From an uncultured Alistipes sp. (GTDB lineage Bacteria; Bacteroidota; Bacteroidia; Bacteroidales; Rikenellaceae), in assembly GCA_959604655.1 (NCBI GenBank), contig CAUHCL010000030.1:1-18719 (forward strand): DNA of 18,719 bases. The letters are read 5' to 3'. The notes below the pieces were generated by a model. That model did no database searches. It was not told the origin of the DNA and saw only the letters and a list, made by a program, of their open reading frames with translations. Made by a program: the position numbers and the translations under genes. Below, one piece after another: positions 6,599 to 14,205 of this stretch. Numbering within the stretch: the first letter of the stretch is position 1; the number at the start of each line of letters is the position of its first letter.

Positions 6599-7024
6599 AT
6601 GGATTTTATCACCATTCCCGTCACGTTCGGGGTTGTCTCATTCTTCATCTACAAGTTTTTCGAGCTTCTCATCTGCCGCAAGGAACGTCTGACGATCGTC
6701 GACAAGATCGACGGCAATTCGCTGATCGAATATCTGAAGCAGGTTCGTATGGGGCTCGGGCTCAACCGCCTTTCGTCAGAGTCGCTGCGTTTCAACTATC
6801 CCGCCTCGTGGTCGCTGCGCATAGGCTGTCTCATATTCGGTATGGGCGCGGGACTTATTCTGGGAACCTTTATGGATCGCTGCATGTTTTATAACACGCA
6901 TTGGGGCAATTCGCGTGAGATAGTTTTCGGCGGCAGCATGATGTGTCTCGGCGGCCTGGGACTGCTCGCGGCGTTCATCGTGGAGTATAGTCTGTACCGA
7001 AAAGCGTGCAAGGAGGGTAAATAG
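6599..7024 (+). CDS. Three-TM membrane protein divergent from the ECF sigma gene (DUF6249-like)
   Basis: This 141-residue protein has predicted membrane helices at about 4-25, 72-93 and 107-130. A charged cytosolic segment lies between the first and second helix (CRKERLTIVDKIDGNSLIEYLKQVR), and the C-terminus is basic. The pattern of an N-terminal helix, an RKER-type turn and two later glycine-rich helices resembles the DUF6249 proteins often found next to sigma factors in Bacteroidetes; this family call is from memory and tentative. The gene diverges from the sigma gene and shares a mirror-image ECF promoter with it, so it is a likely member of that regulon. The upstream 40 nt are strongly AT-rich, unlike the rest of the window, which may aid ribosome access in a genome without Shine-Dalgarno sites. 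Function unknown. Confidence 0.82.
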   Translation: MDFITIPVTFGVVSFFIYKFFELLICRKERLTIVDKIDGNSLIEYLKQVRMGLGLNRLSSESLRFNYPASWSLRIGCLIFGMGAGLILGTFMDRCMFYNTHWGNSREIVFGGSMMCLGGLGLLAAFIVEYSLYRKACKEGK

Positions 7025-7045
7025 TCCGTTGCCCTGAAAAAACAG

Positions 7046-7082
7046 ACGCCTGCTGCCCCGAAAACGATCGGGCGGCAGGCGT
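7046..7082 (+). terminator. Hairpin terminator after the three-TM gene
   Basis: A long stem starts 21 nt after the stop codon: ACGCCTGC-TGCCC-C-GA pairs with TCGGGCGGCAGGCGT, with one T-G wobble, one bulged C and the loop AAACGA. It is preceded by A-rich and followed by short T-containing sequence (GTTTGCTG), so it would also work weakly from the opposite strand for the convergent hydrolase gene. The U-tract is short, and termination efficiency is uncertain. Confidence 0.7.
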
Positions 7083-7091
7083 TTGCTGTAA

Positions 7092-7196
7092 GTGAATCGA
7101 TATCGCCGTGCGATATCGGCAGTTCGCCGCCGCCCCACGCGGCGGACTGCTGCTCGCCCGAGGCTCGCGCATTCCTGCCGCCGTCGGCGAACAGCG
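7092..7196 (+). repeat. Dispersed structured repeat, copy B
   Basis: Same layout as copy A: GTGAATCG start, then hairpin 1 (7098-7118, stem CGATATCGC/GCGATATCG, loop CGT), hairpin 2 (7119-7150, identical stem arms to copy A, loop CGCCCCAC), a variable spacer, and the right end GTCGGCGAACAGC (7183-7195). It fills the gap between the terminator of the three-TM gene and the stop codon of the convergent hydrolase, ending 3-4 nt from that stop. Confidence 0.8.
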
Positions 7197-7198
7197 TA

Positions 7199-7918
7199 TT
7201 ACTCCATCGGAAACACCCTCACGTCGGTCACGCCTTGCAACTCGCGCTTCAGACGCTCGATATCGGTCTTCGCCTCCACCTCGCCGTAGTGGTAGGGATA
7301 AAATATGCGGGGACGCAAAGCCTTCACGGCCTCCACGGCCTGGTCGACCGTCATGGTGTAGGGTTGGTTCACGGGCAGGAAAGCCACGTCGATATTGCGC
7401 AACGCCGCCATCTCGGGCGTCGGCTCGGTGTCTCCCGCTATGTATATCCGCATGCCTCCCCCGAGGGTTATCACGTAGCCGCAGTCCTCGCGCTCTTTGG
7501 GGTGGAAATCGGTATGTCCTTCGGTGGTGTTGTATGCCGCCACCGCCTCGACTCTCACACCCGCGAAAGGTTCCGCCATCATGCCCGGGGTCATTGCCGC
7601 GCATTCGCCCTCGAACACTTCGGCCGAGGTCTTGTCGCAGATTATCAGGCTGTGGCGGGTGGTAATGTCGTCTATCGCCGCGCGGTCCAGATGGTCGTAG
7701 TGCGAATGGGTTATCAGCACCAGGTCGGCCTTGGGCAGACGCGCGTATTCGGCATATTGGTGCACGGGGTCGGTGTAGATATGCCGCTCGCCGATGCGGA
7801 TGCTCAGGGCGGCGTGTTTGAAGAATGTGAAGGTCACCTCGCTTCCGTCGGGTGCGACGAGCGTGTCGGTGGGGTAGGCGGGAGCTTTTCCGCCTCCGAA
7901 AATGGAGAATAGCGACAT
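7199..7918 (-). CDS. Metallo-beta-lactamase-fold metal-dependent hydrolase (UPF0173/UlaG-like)
   Basis: This 239-residue protein has the metallo-beta-lactamase signature HSHYDH (71-76), which supplies metal ligands H71, H73, D75 and H76. Further ligands are expected in GHTDFH (135-139 region), AGDTE (D163) and the C-terminal YPYHYG (H210). The compact form without an extra domain, and the opening strand order FTFFKHAALSIRIGERHIYTDP, match the UPF0173/UlaG-like branch rather than antibiotic-degrading lactamases. The substrate is unknown. No signal peptide is seen, so it is cytosolic. ATG 7918-7916 is chosen because the domain begins about there; the frame stays open further upstream, but that stretch contains a promoter and non-conserved sequence. 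It is monocistronic, convergent with the three-TM gene and divergent from plsC. Confidence 0.9.
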   Translation of the reverse strand: MSLFSIFGGGKAPAYPTDTLVAPDGSEVTFTFFKHAALSIRIGERHIYTDPVHQYAEYARLPKADLVLITHSHYDHLDRAAIDDITTRHSLIICDKTSAEVFEGECAAMTPGMMAEPFAGVRVEAVAAYNTTEGHTDFHPKEREDCGYVITLGGGMRIYIAGDTEPTPEMAALRNIDVAFLPVNQPYTMTVDQAVEAVKALRPRIFYPYHYGEVEAKTDIERLKRELQGVTDVRVFPME

Positions 7919-7986
7919 GGTAGAAAAATTTTTGTTCTGTTTCAAATACGTCTGCCGCGATCGGCATCGCGTGCGGCTGCGTATCG

Positions 7987-7994
7987 CAAATATA
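7987..7994 (-). promoter_or_regulatory. Bacteroidetes -7 promoter element for the hydrolase gene
   Basis: The minus strand reads TATATTTG followed by CG, an exact TAnnTTTG match and the same eight bases as the element upstream of the PqqD-like gene. A TTTT run at 8018-8015, about 20 nt upstream, may be a weak -33 element. The leader would be about 60 nt. Confidence 0.6.
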
Positions 7995-8053
7995 GGGAAT
8001 ATAATCGACAATGAAAAATCGGAGACGGTACATGCGTTTTGGTCGTGTCGTAG

Positions 8054-8143
8054 GCTGTTCGCCGACGGCGGCGTGAATGCTTTGGCAGTCCGCCGCAAGG
8101 GGGCGGCGGCGAACTGCCGCCATCGCATGCGATGGCGAAATAC
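8054..8143 (-). repeat. Dispersed structured repeat, copy C (inverted)
   Basis: Read on the minus strand this is the same element as copies A and B. Hairpin 1 is a perfect 20-bp palindrome (8118-8137, arms CGCCATCGC/GCGATGGCG). Hairpin 2 has the same 12-bp arms (8085-8096 and 8106-8117) with a 9-nt loop. The right end GTCGGCGAACAGC is at 8066-8054. The spacer is about 15 nt shorter than in the other copies, and the left GTGAATCG end is poorly kept. This copy lies in a divergent promoter region, so the element is not tied to gene ends. Confidence 0.78.
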
Positions 8144-8245
8144 GTGCGACAAATCGCTTCGGTCTTTTGGCGTATAAGCATCGAAAACCCCTCTTCGTCA
8201 TCTGCCGCCTCCGCGCCCGAATTTTCCGAAAATATTTCCGCTATT

Positions 8246-8277
8246 TTTGGCGGTCGACGCAAAAAAGAGTAAATTTG
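8246..8277 (+). promoter_or_regulatory. Promoter for the plsC-parE-parC block (-33 TTTG, -7 TAAATTTG)
   Basis: TTTG at 8246-8249 and TAAATTTG at 8270-8277 are separated by 20 nt, the most complete Bacteroidetes promoter in this window. Transcription should begin near 8283. That makes the ATG at 8282 unlikely as the translation start and favours ATG 8312, with a leader of about 29 nt. Confidence 0.75.
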
Positions 8278-8311
8278 CAAGATGATTCGCCTTAACCGAA
8301 AATTCGTAATT

Positions 8312-9073
8312 ATGCTATCGATTCTTTACTATATTTTCACCGTAATCCACACCACCGTGTGGTGTATCGTATCGGTGCTGGTGCTTGCCGTGACCTATCC
8401 TTTCGACAAGAGCCGCAGTTGGGTCCACGAGATCTCGCGCTATATGACGTGGGTCTTTTTCGGCATGCCTCCGTGCATGAAACGCACCATCGACGGGCTG
8501 GAGAACATCGACCGCAGCAAACCCTACGTGATGGTGCTCAACCATACGTCGAGCGTGGACATAATCGCGGCCTACAAGGTGCCGCTCAATTTCCGCTGGG
8601 TGTCGAAGCGCGAGGTGTTCCGCCTGCCGTTCTTCGGTCCCATGCTGCTGGTGCACGGCGACATTCCCATCGAGCGCGGCAATGCCGCGGCCGCGTTGGC
8701 CAAGGTGATCCGCGAGGGCAAGCTGTGGCTTTCGCGCGGCGCGAGCGTGGCCATTTTCCCCGAGGGTACGCGTTCGAAGGACGGTGAGATACACCGCTTC
8801 AAGATGGGCGCTTTCAACCTCGCCAAGGAGGCGGGTGCCGATATCCTGCCCATCGTGATGACGGGGACGGGCGCCACGCTGAAGGGCTGGCGCATGAACT
8901 GGAGCAACCGCATAGCCATCCGCGTGTTGCCGCCCGTGTCGGCCGAGCGCGTGGCGGCTTCGGAGGTCAAGGAGCTGGCCGATGAGATCCGCACGGATAT
9001 GGTCGAGGCGCTGGCCGCACTGCGTGCCGAGGTGGCCGAGGATGAGAAGTCGCGCGTGCGGCGTAACGCATAG
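8312..9073 (+). CDS. plsC: 1-acyl-sn-glycerol-3-phosphate acyltransferase (PlsC)
   Basis: This 253-residue membrane-associated enzyme would transfer an acyl chain to the sn-2 position of lysophosphatidic acid, making phosphatidic acid for phospholipids. Acyltransferase motif I is NHTSSVD (77-83, the NHxxxxD catalytic pair). Block II is KREVFRLPFFG (99-109), then IPIERG (118-123), and motif III is FPEGTRS (149-155). An N-terminal hydrophobic helix (about 3-28) anchors it to the inner membrane. The frame could begin at ATG 8282, ten codons earlier, but the promoter places transcription start at about that position, so ATG 8312 is preferred. It is the first gene of a rightward block, with parE following after 11 nt. 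The C-terminal tail is charged (EDEKSRVRRNA). Confidence 0.92.
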   Translation: MLSILYYIFTVIHTTVWCIVSVLVLAVTYPFDKSRSWVHEISRYMTWVFFGMPPCMKRTIDGLENIDRSKPYVMVLNHTSSVDIIAAYKVPLNFRWVSKREVFRLPFFGPMLLVHGDIPIERGNAAAALAKVIREGKLWLSRGASVAIFPEGTRSKDGEIHRFKMGAFNLAKEAGADILPIVMTGTGATLKGWRMNWSNRIAIRVLPPVSAERVAASEVKELADEIRTDMVEALAALRAEVAEDEKSRVRRNA

Positions 9074-9084
9074 AAGTCAGGAAT

Positions 9085-10953
9085 ATGAGTGACATAAAAA
9101 ATAAGAGCAATCAGGTGGCATACGACGACGATGCCATCAAGACCCTATCGCCGCGCGAGCATCTGCGTCTGCGCCCGGGCATGTATATAGGCAAGCTGGG
9201 TGACGGTTCGCAGCCCGACGACGGTATCTACGTGCTTATCAAGGAGACGGTGGACAACTCCATCGACGAGTTCATCATGGGTGCGGGCGACCGCATCGAG
9301 ATCACCATCGAGGACAACGTGGTGACGGTGCGCGACTACGGCCGCGGCATTCCGCTCAAGTCGCTTTCGGCGGCTGTGAGCCAGATGAACACGGGTGGCA
9401 AGTACTCGGGCGAGGCGTTCAAGAAGACGGTGGGTTTGAACGGCGTGGGCGTCAAGGCGGTGAACATGCTGTCGAGCGAGTTCACGGCGCGTTCGGTGCG
9501 CGAGGGCGAGGCCCATACGGTCTCTTTTTCCAAGGGTCTGGAACTCTCCGATCGGTGGGAGAGCGGCGTGGCCGAGCGCAACGGTACGATGATACGTTTC
9601 CGTGTCGACGAGGAAATATTCGGACGCTACGAGTACAACATGGATTACGTCGAGCAGCTGGTGCGCAACTACACCTACCTCAATCTCGGCCTGAAGATAA
9701 TACTCAACGGCCGCGAGTTCGTCTCGAAAAACGGTCTGCTCGATCTGGTGAACGACAATCTGTCGGAGGAACCGCTCTATCCGCCCATCTATATTTCGGG
9801 CGACGACATCGACGTGGTGATCACCCACGGCACGGGCTACGGCGAGAGCTACTATTCGTTCGTCAACGGCCAGTACACGCCTCAGGGCGGTACCCATCAG
9901 GCGGCGTTCCGCGCCTCGGTGGCCAAGGTGGTGAAGGAGTTCTACAAAAAGGACTACGACCCGTCGGACGTGCGTACGTCCATCATCGCGGCCGTGTCGG
10001 TGAGGATGAACGATCCCGTGTTCGAGTCGCAGACCAAGATCCGTCTGGGATCGAAGGAGGTGGCCCCGGGCGTCTCGATGCAGCAGTTCGTGGGCGATTT
10101 CCTCTCGGTGAACCTCGACAACTACCTGCACAAGCATCCCGAGACGGCTCAGGTGTTGCAGAAGAAGATCGTGGAGAACGAGAAGGAGCGCAAGGCCATA
10201 TCGGGCATACAGAAGAAGGCGCGCGAGACGGCCAAGAAGGTGGCCATCAACAACCGCAAGCTGCGCGACTGCAAGATACACTTCACCGACAAGAACGAAC
10301 AGGCCGAGCAGACGATGATATTCATCACCGAGGGACTCTCGGCCATGGGCCCCATCACCATGAGCCGCAACGCCATGACGCAGGCGGTGTTCTGCCTGCG
10401 CGGAAAGCCGCTCAACTCCTACGGCCTGACCAAGAAGGTGGTCTACGAGAACGAGGAATTCAACCTGCTGCAATCGGCTCTCAACATCGAGGAAAGCATG
10501 GACAACCTGCGCTACAACAAGGTCATCATCGCCACCGATGCCGATGTGGACGGCATGCACATCCGTCTGCTCATGACCTCGTTCTTCGTGCAGTTCTTCC
10601 CCGAGCTCATTCGCAGCGGCCACCTCTACATCTTGCAGACTCCGCTGTTCCGCGTGCGTAACAAGAAGGAGAACTTCTACTGCTACTCCGAGGAAGAGCG
10701 CCTGCGCGCCGTGAAACGGTGCGGCGCCTCGGCCGAGATCACCCGATTCAAAGGTCTGGGCGAGATCTCGCCCGACGAGTTCAAGGATCTCATCGGCGAG
10801 AACATGCGTCTGGATAGGGTGCGCCTTACCAAGGACGACCCCATCTCCGATCTGCTGGAGTTCTACATGGGCAAGAACACATTCGAGCGTCAGGGTTTCA
10901 TCATCGACAACCTGCGCATCGAGGAAGATCTGGTCGAGGAGGATATCGCATAA
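9085..10953 (+). CDS. parE: DNA topoisomerase IV subunit B (ParE; type IIA ATPase subunit)
   Basis: This 622-residue subunit supplies the ATPase and TOPRIM parts of a type IIA topoisomerase; with ParC it decatenates daughter chromosomes. The GHKL ATPase has KETVDNSIDE (53-62, catalytic E54, Mg-binding N58), DYGRGIP (84-90) and GLNGVGVKAVN (117-127). The transducer lysine region follows in the middle third. TOPRIM has E416 and the metal-binding DADVDG (D485, D487, D489). Length fits ParE rather than the longer Gram-negative GyrB, and the neighbour is parC. An oddity is that the usual EGDSA motif reads EGLSA here, with Leu418 in place of Asp; the catalytic Glu is kept. A gap of 24 nt separates it from parC. 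Confidence 0.94.
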   Translation: MSDIKNKSNQVAYDDDAIKTLSPREHLRLRPGMYIGKLGDGSQPDDGIYVLIKETVDNSIDEFIMGAGDRIEITIEDNVVTVRDYGRGIPLKSLSAAVSQMNTGGKYSGEAFKKTVGLNGVGVKAVNMLSSEFTARSVREGEAHTVSFSKGLELSDRWESGVAERNGTMIRFRVDEEIFGRYEYNMDYVEQLVRNYTYLNLGLKIILNGREFVSKNGLLDLVNDNLSEEPLYPPIYISGDDIDVVITHGTGYGESYYSFVNGQYTPQGGTHQAAFRASVAKVVKEFYKKDYDPSDVRTSIIAAVSVRMNDPVFESQTKIRLGSKEVAPGVSMQQFVGDFLSVNLDNYLHKHPETAQVLQKKIVENEKERKAISGIQKKARETAKKVAINNRKLRDCKIHFTDKNEQAEQTMIFITEGLSAMGPITMSRNAMTQAVFCLRGKPLNSYGLTKKVVYENEEFNLLQSALNIEESMDNLRYNKVIIATDADVDGMHIRLLMTSFFVQFFPELIRSGHLYILQTPLFRVRNKKENFYCYSEEERLRAVKRCGASAEITRFKGLGEISPDEFKDLIGENMRLDRVRLTKDDPISDLLEFYMGKNTFERQGFIIDNLRIEEDLVEEDIA

Positions 10954-10977
10954 CGTAAAACGAAAAAATTACTCCCA

Positions 10978-13662
10978 ATGTCAGAGGATAAGGATATGAA
11001 GGAAGATATCGGCGCCGACGAGCTGCCGACCGACGAGCAGGCTGCGGGCGTACGCGGCAAGTTCGAACGCGTTTACGGCGAGGAAGGCAACCTGCACAAA
11101 CTTACGGGCATGTACAAGAACTGGTTTCTGGACTATGCCTCGTACGTCATTCTGGAGCGTGCCGTGCCCCATGTCGAGGACGGTCTGAAACCCGTGCAGC
11201 GCCGTATTCTCCACGCCATGAAGTGCTGCGACGACGGCCGCTACAACAAGGTGGCCAACATCGTGGGCCAGACCATGCAGTACCACCCCCACGGCGACGC
11301 CTCCATAAAGGACGCGCTGGTGCAGCTGGGCCAGAAGGATCTGCTGATCGACTGTCAGGGTAACTGGGGCAATATCCTCACGGGCGACGATGCCGCCGCG
11401 GGCCGTTACATCGAGGCACGTCTGTCGAAATTCGCTCTCGACGTGGTTTTCAACAAGAAGACCACCGAGTGGATGCGCTCCTACGACGGCCGCAACGAGG
11501 AACCCGTGACGCTGCCCATAAAGTTCCCGCTGCTGCTGGCGCAGGGTACCGACGGCATAGCGGTGGGTCTGGCGTCGAAGATCCTGCCCCATAACTTCAA
11601 CGAGCTGATAAACGCCTGCATAGCGCATCTGCGCGGTGAGGATTTCATGCTGCTGCCCGATTTCCCGACGGGAGGATTGATGGACGCGAGCCGTTACAAC
11701 GACGGTCTGCGCGGCGGCGTGGTGAAGGTGCGCGCGCGCATCTCGAAGATCGACAAACGCACCCTCTCGATCACGGAGATTCCCTATTCCACCACCTCGG
11801 AGTCGGTCAAGGAGTCTATCATAAAGGCCAACGAGAAAGGCAAGATCAAGATCAAGCGCGTGGACGACCTCACGGCCGACAAGGTGGAGATCGTGATCCA
11901 CGTGGCCAACGACGAGTCGAGCGACAAGACCATCGACGCTCTGTACGCATTCACCAACTGCGAGGTTTCGATCTCGCCCAACTCGTGCGTCATCTGCGAC
12001 GAGAAGCCCCATTTCATGGGGGTGAAGGAGATACTCCGCCGCTCGGCCGACCATACCCGCGGCCTGCTGGGCCGCGAGCTGGAGATACGTCTGCACGAGC
12101 TCAACGAGGCGTGGCATGCTGCGTCGCTGGAGCGCATTTTCATCGAGAACAAGCTCTACCAGCTCATCGAGGGCTGCCGCTCGCACGAGGAAGCGTACGC
12201 TGCCGTCGACAAGGGGCTGGAGCCGTTCAAGAAGCTGCTTCGCCGCGAGGTGACGCAGGAGGATGTGCAGCGCCTTACCGAGCTGAAGTTCATCCGCATA
12301 TCGCGTTACGACTCCGACAAGGCCGACAACGAGATCCGAAAGATCGAGGAAGACATAAAGGCTACGAAATACGATCTGGACCATCTGACCGACTACGCCG
12401 TGGCCTACTACGAGCGCATACGCGACAAGTACGGCAAGGGCCGCGAGCGCCGCACCGAGATCCGCGAGTTCGACGCCATCGAGGCCACGAAGGTGGCCGT
12501 CACCAACGCCAAACTCTACGTCGACCGCGCCGAAGGCTTCTTCGGCATAGGCAAGGGCATGAAGGACGCCGAGTTCGTGTGCGATTGCAGCGACATCGAC
12601 GACGTGATAGTCATCCTGAAGGACGGCCGCTACATCATCACCAAGGTGAGCGACAAGGCTTTCTTCGACAAGAACATATATTATATAGGAGTGTTCAAGC
12701 GCAACGACGAGCGCACCATTTACAATGTCCTCTACCGCGACGGCCGCGGCGGCGCGATCATGATGAAGCGCTGCGCCATAAAGAGCATCACGCGCGACAA
12801 GGAGTACGACCTGACGAAGGGCACCCCCAAGAGCGAGATCCTATACATGTCGGTCAACCCCAACGGCGAGGCCGAGGTGCTGAAGATATATTTCCGCCCG
12901 CGTCCGCGCCTGAAGAAGGTGATCGTCGACCTCGACTTCTCTACCGTCGGCATCAAGGGCCGCCAGAGCCAGGGCAATCTGTTCTCGCGCTACGGCATCC
13001 ACAAGATCGTGCTCAAGGAGCGCGGCGCCTCGACGCTCGGAGGGCAGAATATCTGGTACGACGAGGATGTGCGCCGCCTGAACACCGATGCCCGCGGCGT
13101 GCTGCTGGGCGAGTTCAAGGGCGACGACAAGATCGTGGTGTGGACCTCGAAGTACCAATATTATATTACGGGCTTCAACGTCGGCCAGCACTTCCCCGAC
13201 GATACGGTGCGCGTGGAACGCTATGTCGCGGGCCGCGTGTACAGCCTCTGCTACTTCGACCGCGAGCAGGGCTACTACTATATGAAGCGTTTCCAGCTCG
13301 AAGCGAGCGAGCGCATGCAGCCGTTCCTCGACGACGACACGACGATGGAGCTGGTGGCCGTCACCGATTGCAGCGGCGCCAAGTTGGTGGTGTCGTATAA
13401 GGGTGCGCACGCCTCGCGTCCCGACGACGAGGTGGATGTCGACACCTTCGTCGGAATCAAGAGCCACCGCGCCAAGGGCAAGCGCATAACCACCTACGAC
13501 GTGGCGTCGCTCACTTTCGTCGAGCCCGAGCCTGCGCCCGAGGACGAAGAGGCGGAGGCGCCCGATACGGCCGAGGATATCGACGATGCAGACGTCGGTG
13601 CGTCGGGCGACGGTTTCGATGCCGACGATGCTGCGGAGACCGAACAGCTCAATCTGTTTTAA
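10978..13662 (+). CDS. parC: DNA topoisomerase IV subunit A (ParC; type IIA cleavage subunit)
   Basis: This 894-residue subunit cuts and rejoins DNA. The start of the winged-helix domain is PVQRRILHAM (72-81), the quinolone-pocket helix is HPHGDASIKD (103-112), and the active-site tyrosine is Tyr144 in AAGRYIEARLSKFA. A long coiled-coil tower follows, then a C-terminal beta-pinwheel-like domain with repeated strands such as DGRGGAIMMKRCAIK and TVGIKGRQSQGN. The last 45-50 residues are strongly acidic (PEPAPEDEEAEAPD...), ending in TEQLNLF. At the position of E. coli ParC Ser80 this protein has Ala108, and at Glu84 it has Asp112. It pairs with the upstream parE. The canonical GyrA-box is not evident, in line with a decatenase rather than a gyrase. 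aroK follows after 18 nt. Confidence 0.94.
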   Translation: MSEDKDMKEDIGADELPTDEQAAGVRGKFERVYGEEGNLHKLTGMYKNWFLDYASYVILERAVPHVEDGLKPVQRRILHAMKCCDDGRYNKVANIVGQTMQYHPHGDASIKDALVQLGQKDLLIDCQGNWGNILTGDDAAAGRYIEARLSKFALDVVFNKKTTEWMRSYDGRNEEPVTLPIKFPLLLAQGTDGIAVGLASKILPHNFNELINACIAHLRGEDFMLLPDFPTGGLMDASRYNDGLRGGVVKVRARISKIDKRTLSITEIPYSTTSESVKESIIKANEKGKIKIKRVDDLTADKVEIVIHVANDESSDKTIDALYAFTNCEVSISPNSCVICDEKPHFMGVKEILRRSADHTRGLLGRELEIRLHELNEAWHAASLERIFIENKLYQLIEGCRSHEEAYAAVDKGLEPFKKLLRREVTQEDVQRLTELKFIRISRYDSDKADNEIRKIEEDIKATKYDLDHLTDYAVAYYERIRDKYGKGRERRTEIREFDAIEATKVAVTNAKLYVDRAEGFFGIGKGMKDAEFVCDCSDIDDVIVILKDGRYIITKVSDKAFFDKNIYYIGVFKRNDERTIYNVLYRDGRGGAIMMKRCAIKSITRDKEYDLTKGTPKSEILYMSVNPNGEAEVLKIYFRPRPRLKKVIVDLDFSTVGIKGRQSQGNLFSRYGIHKIVLKERGASTLGGQNIWYDEDVRRLNTDARGVLLGEFKGDDKIVVWTSKYQYYITGFNVGQHFPDDTVRVERYVAGRVYSLCYFDREQGYYYMKRFQLEASERMQPFLDDDTTMELVAVTDCSGAKLVVSYKGAHASRPDDEVDVDTFVGIKSHRAKGKRITTYDVASLTFVEPEPAPEDEEAEAPDTAEDIDDADVGASGDGFDADDAAETEQLNLF

Positions 13663-13680
13663 CGGAAAAGCTACAAGGCG

Positions 13681-14205
13681 ATGAAGATATTTCTGATCGG
13701 ATATATGGGGTGCGGCAAGACCTCGCTGGGACGCAAGCTGTCCCACGCGACGGGCATGCGCTTCGTCGACATGGATTCGGCCATAGAGGACCGCGAGGGG
13801 GCATCCGTAGCCGACATTTTCCGCTACGAGGGCGAGGAATATTTCCGCATGCAGGAGCGGCGGCTCATCGACGAGCTGGCCGAGTCGGAGGATGATATGA
13901 TCGTCTCCACGGGCGGCGGCGCCCCCGTGTGGCGCGACAACATGGAGCGCATGAACGGTGCGGGCGAGACGGTCTATCTGCGTCGCACGCCCGAACAGAT
14001 AGCCTCGCGCCTGAGTCCCCACGGACGGCGCAAGCGTCCCAAGCTGCGTGATCTCGACGACGACGAACTGATCGCCTTCATGACGGCCAACATGGCCGAG
14101 CGCGAACCGTTCTACTCGCGTGCGCGCCGCTGCATCGACTGCGCCGAGCGCAGCGACGCCGAGTTGATAGAGTCTATACTGAATATGATCCGCGGCGATG
14201 AGTGA
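13681..14205 (+). CDS. aroK: Shikimate kinase
   Basis: This 174-residue P-loop kinase phosphorylates shikimate with ATP, the fifth step of the chorismate pathway. Walker A is GYMGCGKTS (7-15), the shikimate- and Mg-binding pair is D30 and D32 in VDMDS, a substrate arginine lies in FRMQERR (about 56-61), and the GGG loop is STGGGAP (76-82). The LID is SPHGRRKRPKL (112-122). Length and order match AroK. It ends in an 8-nt overlap with murI (the ATG of murI precedes the TGA of aroK), suggesting translational coupling. Confidence 0.95.
   Translation: MKIFLIGYMGCGKTSLGRKLSHATGMRFVDMDSAIEDREGASVADIFRYEGEEYFRMQERRLIDELAESEDDMIVSTGGGAPVWRDNMERMNGAGETVYLRRTPEQIASRLSPHGRRKRPKLRDLDDDELIAFMTANMAEREPFYSRARRCIDCAERSDAELIESILNMIRGDE

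Larger units (their letters stand above)
7919..8311. other. 393-nt divergent intergenic region (hydrolase / plsC)
   Basis: From left to right this non-coding stretch holds the hydrolase leader, its -7 promoter element at 7987-7994 (minus), an AT-rich segment, an inverted copy of the dispersed repeat (8054-8143), and the plsC promoter with its leader (8246-8311). No convincing small open reading frame or RNA gene was seen beyond these elements. Confidence 0.7.
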
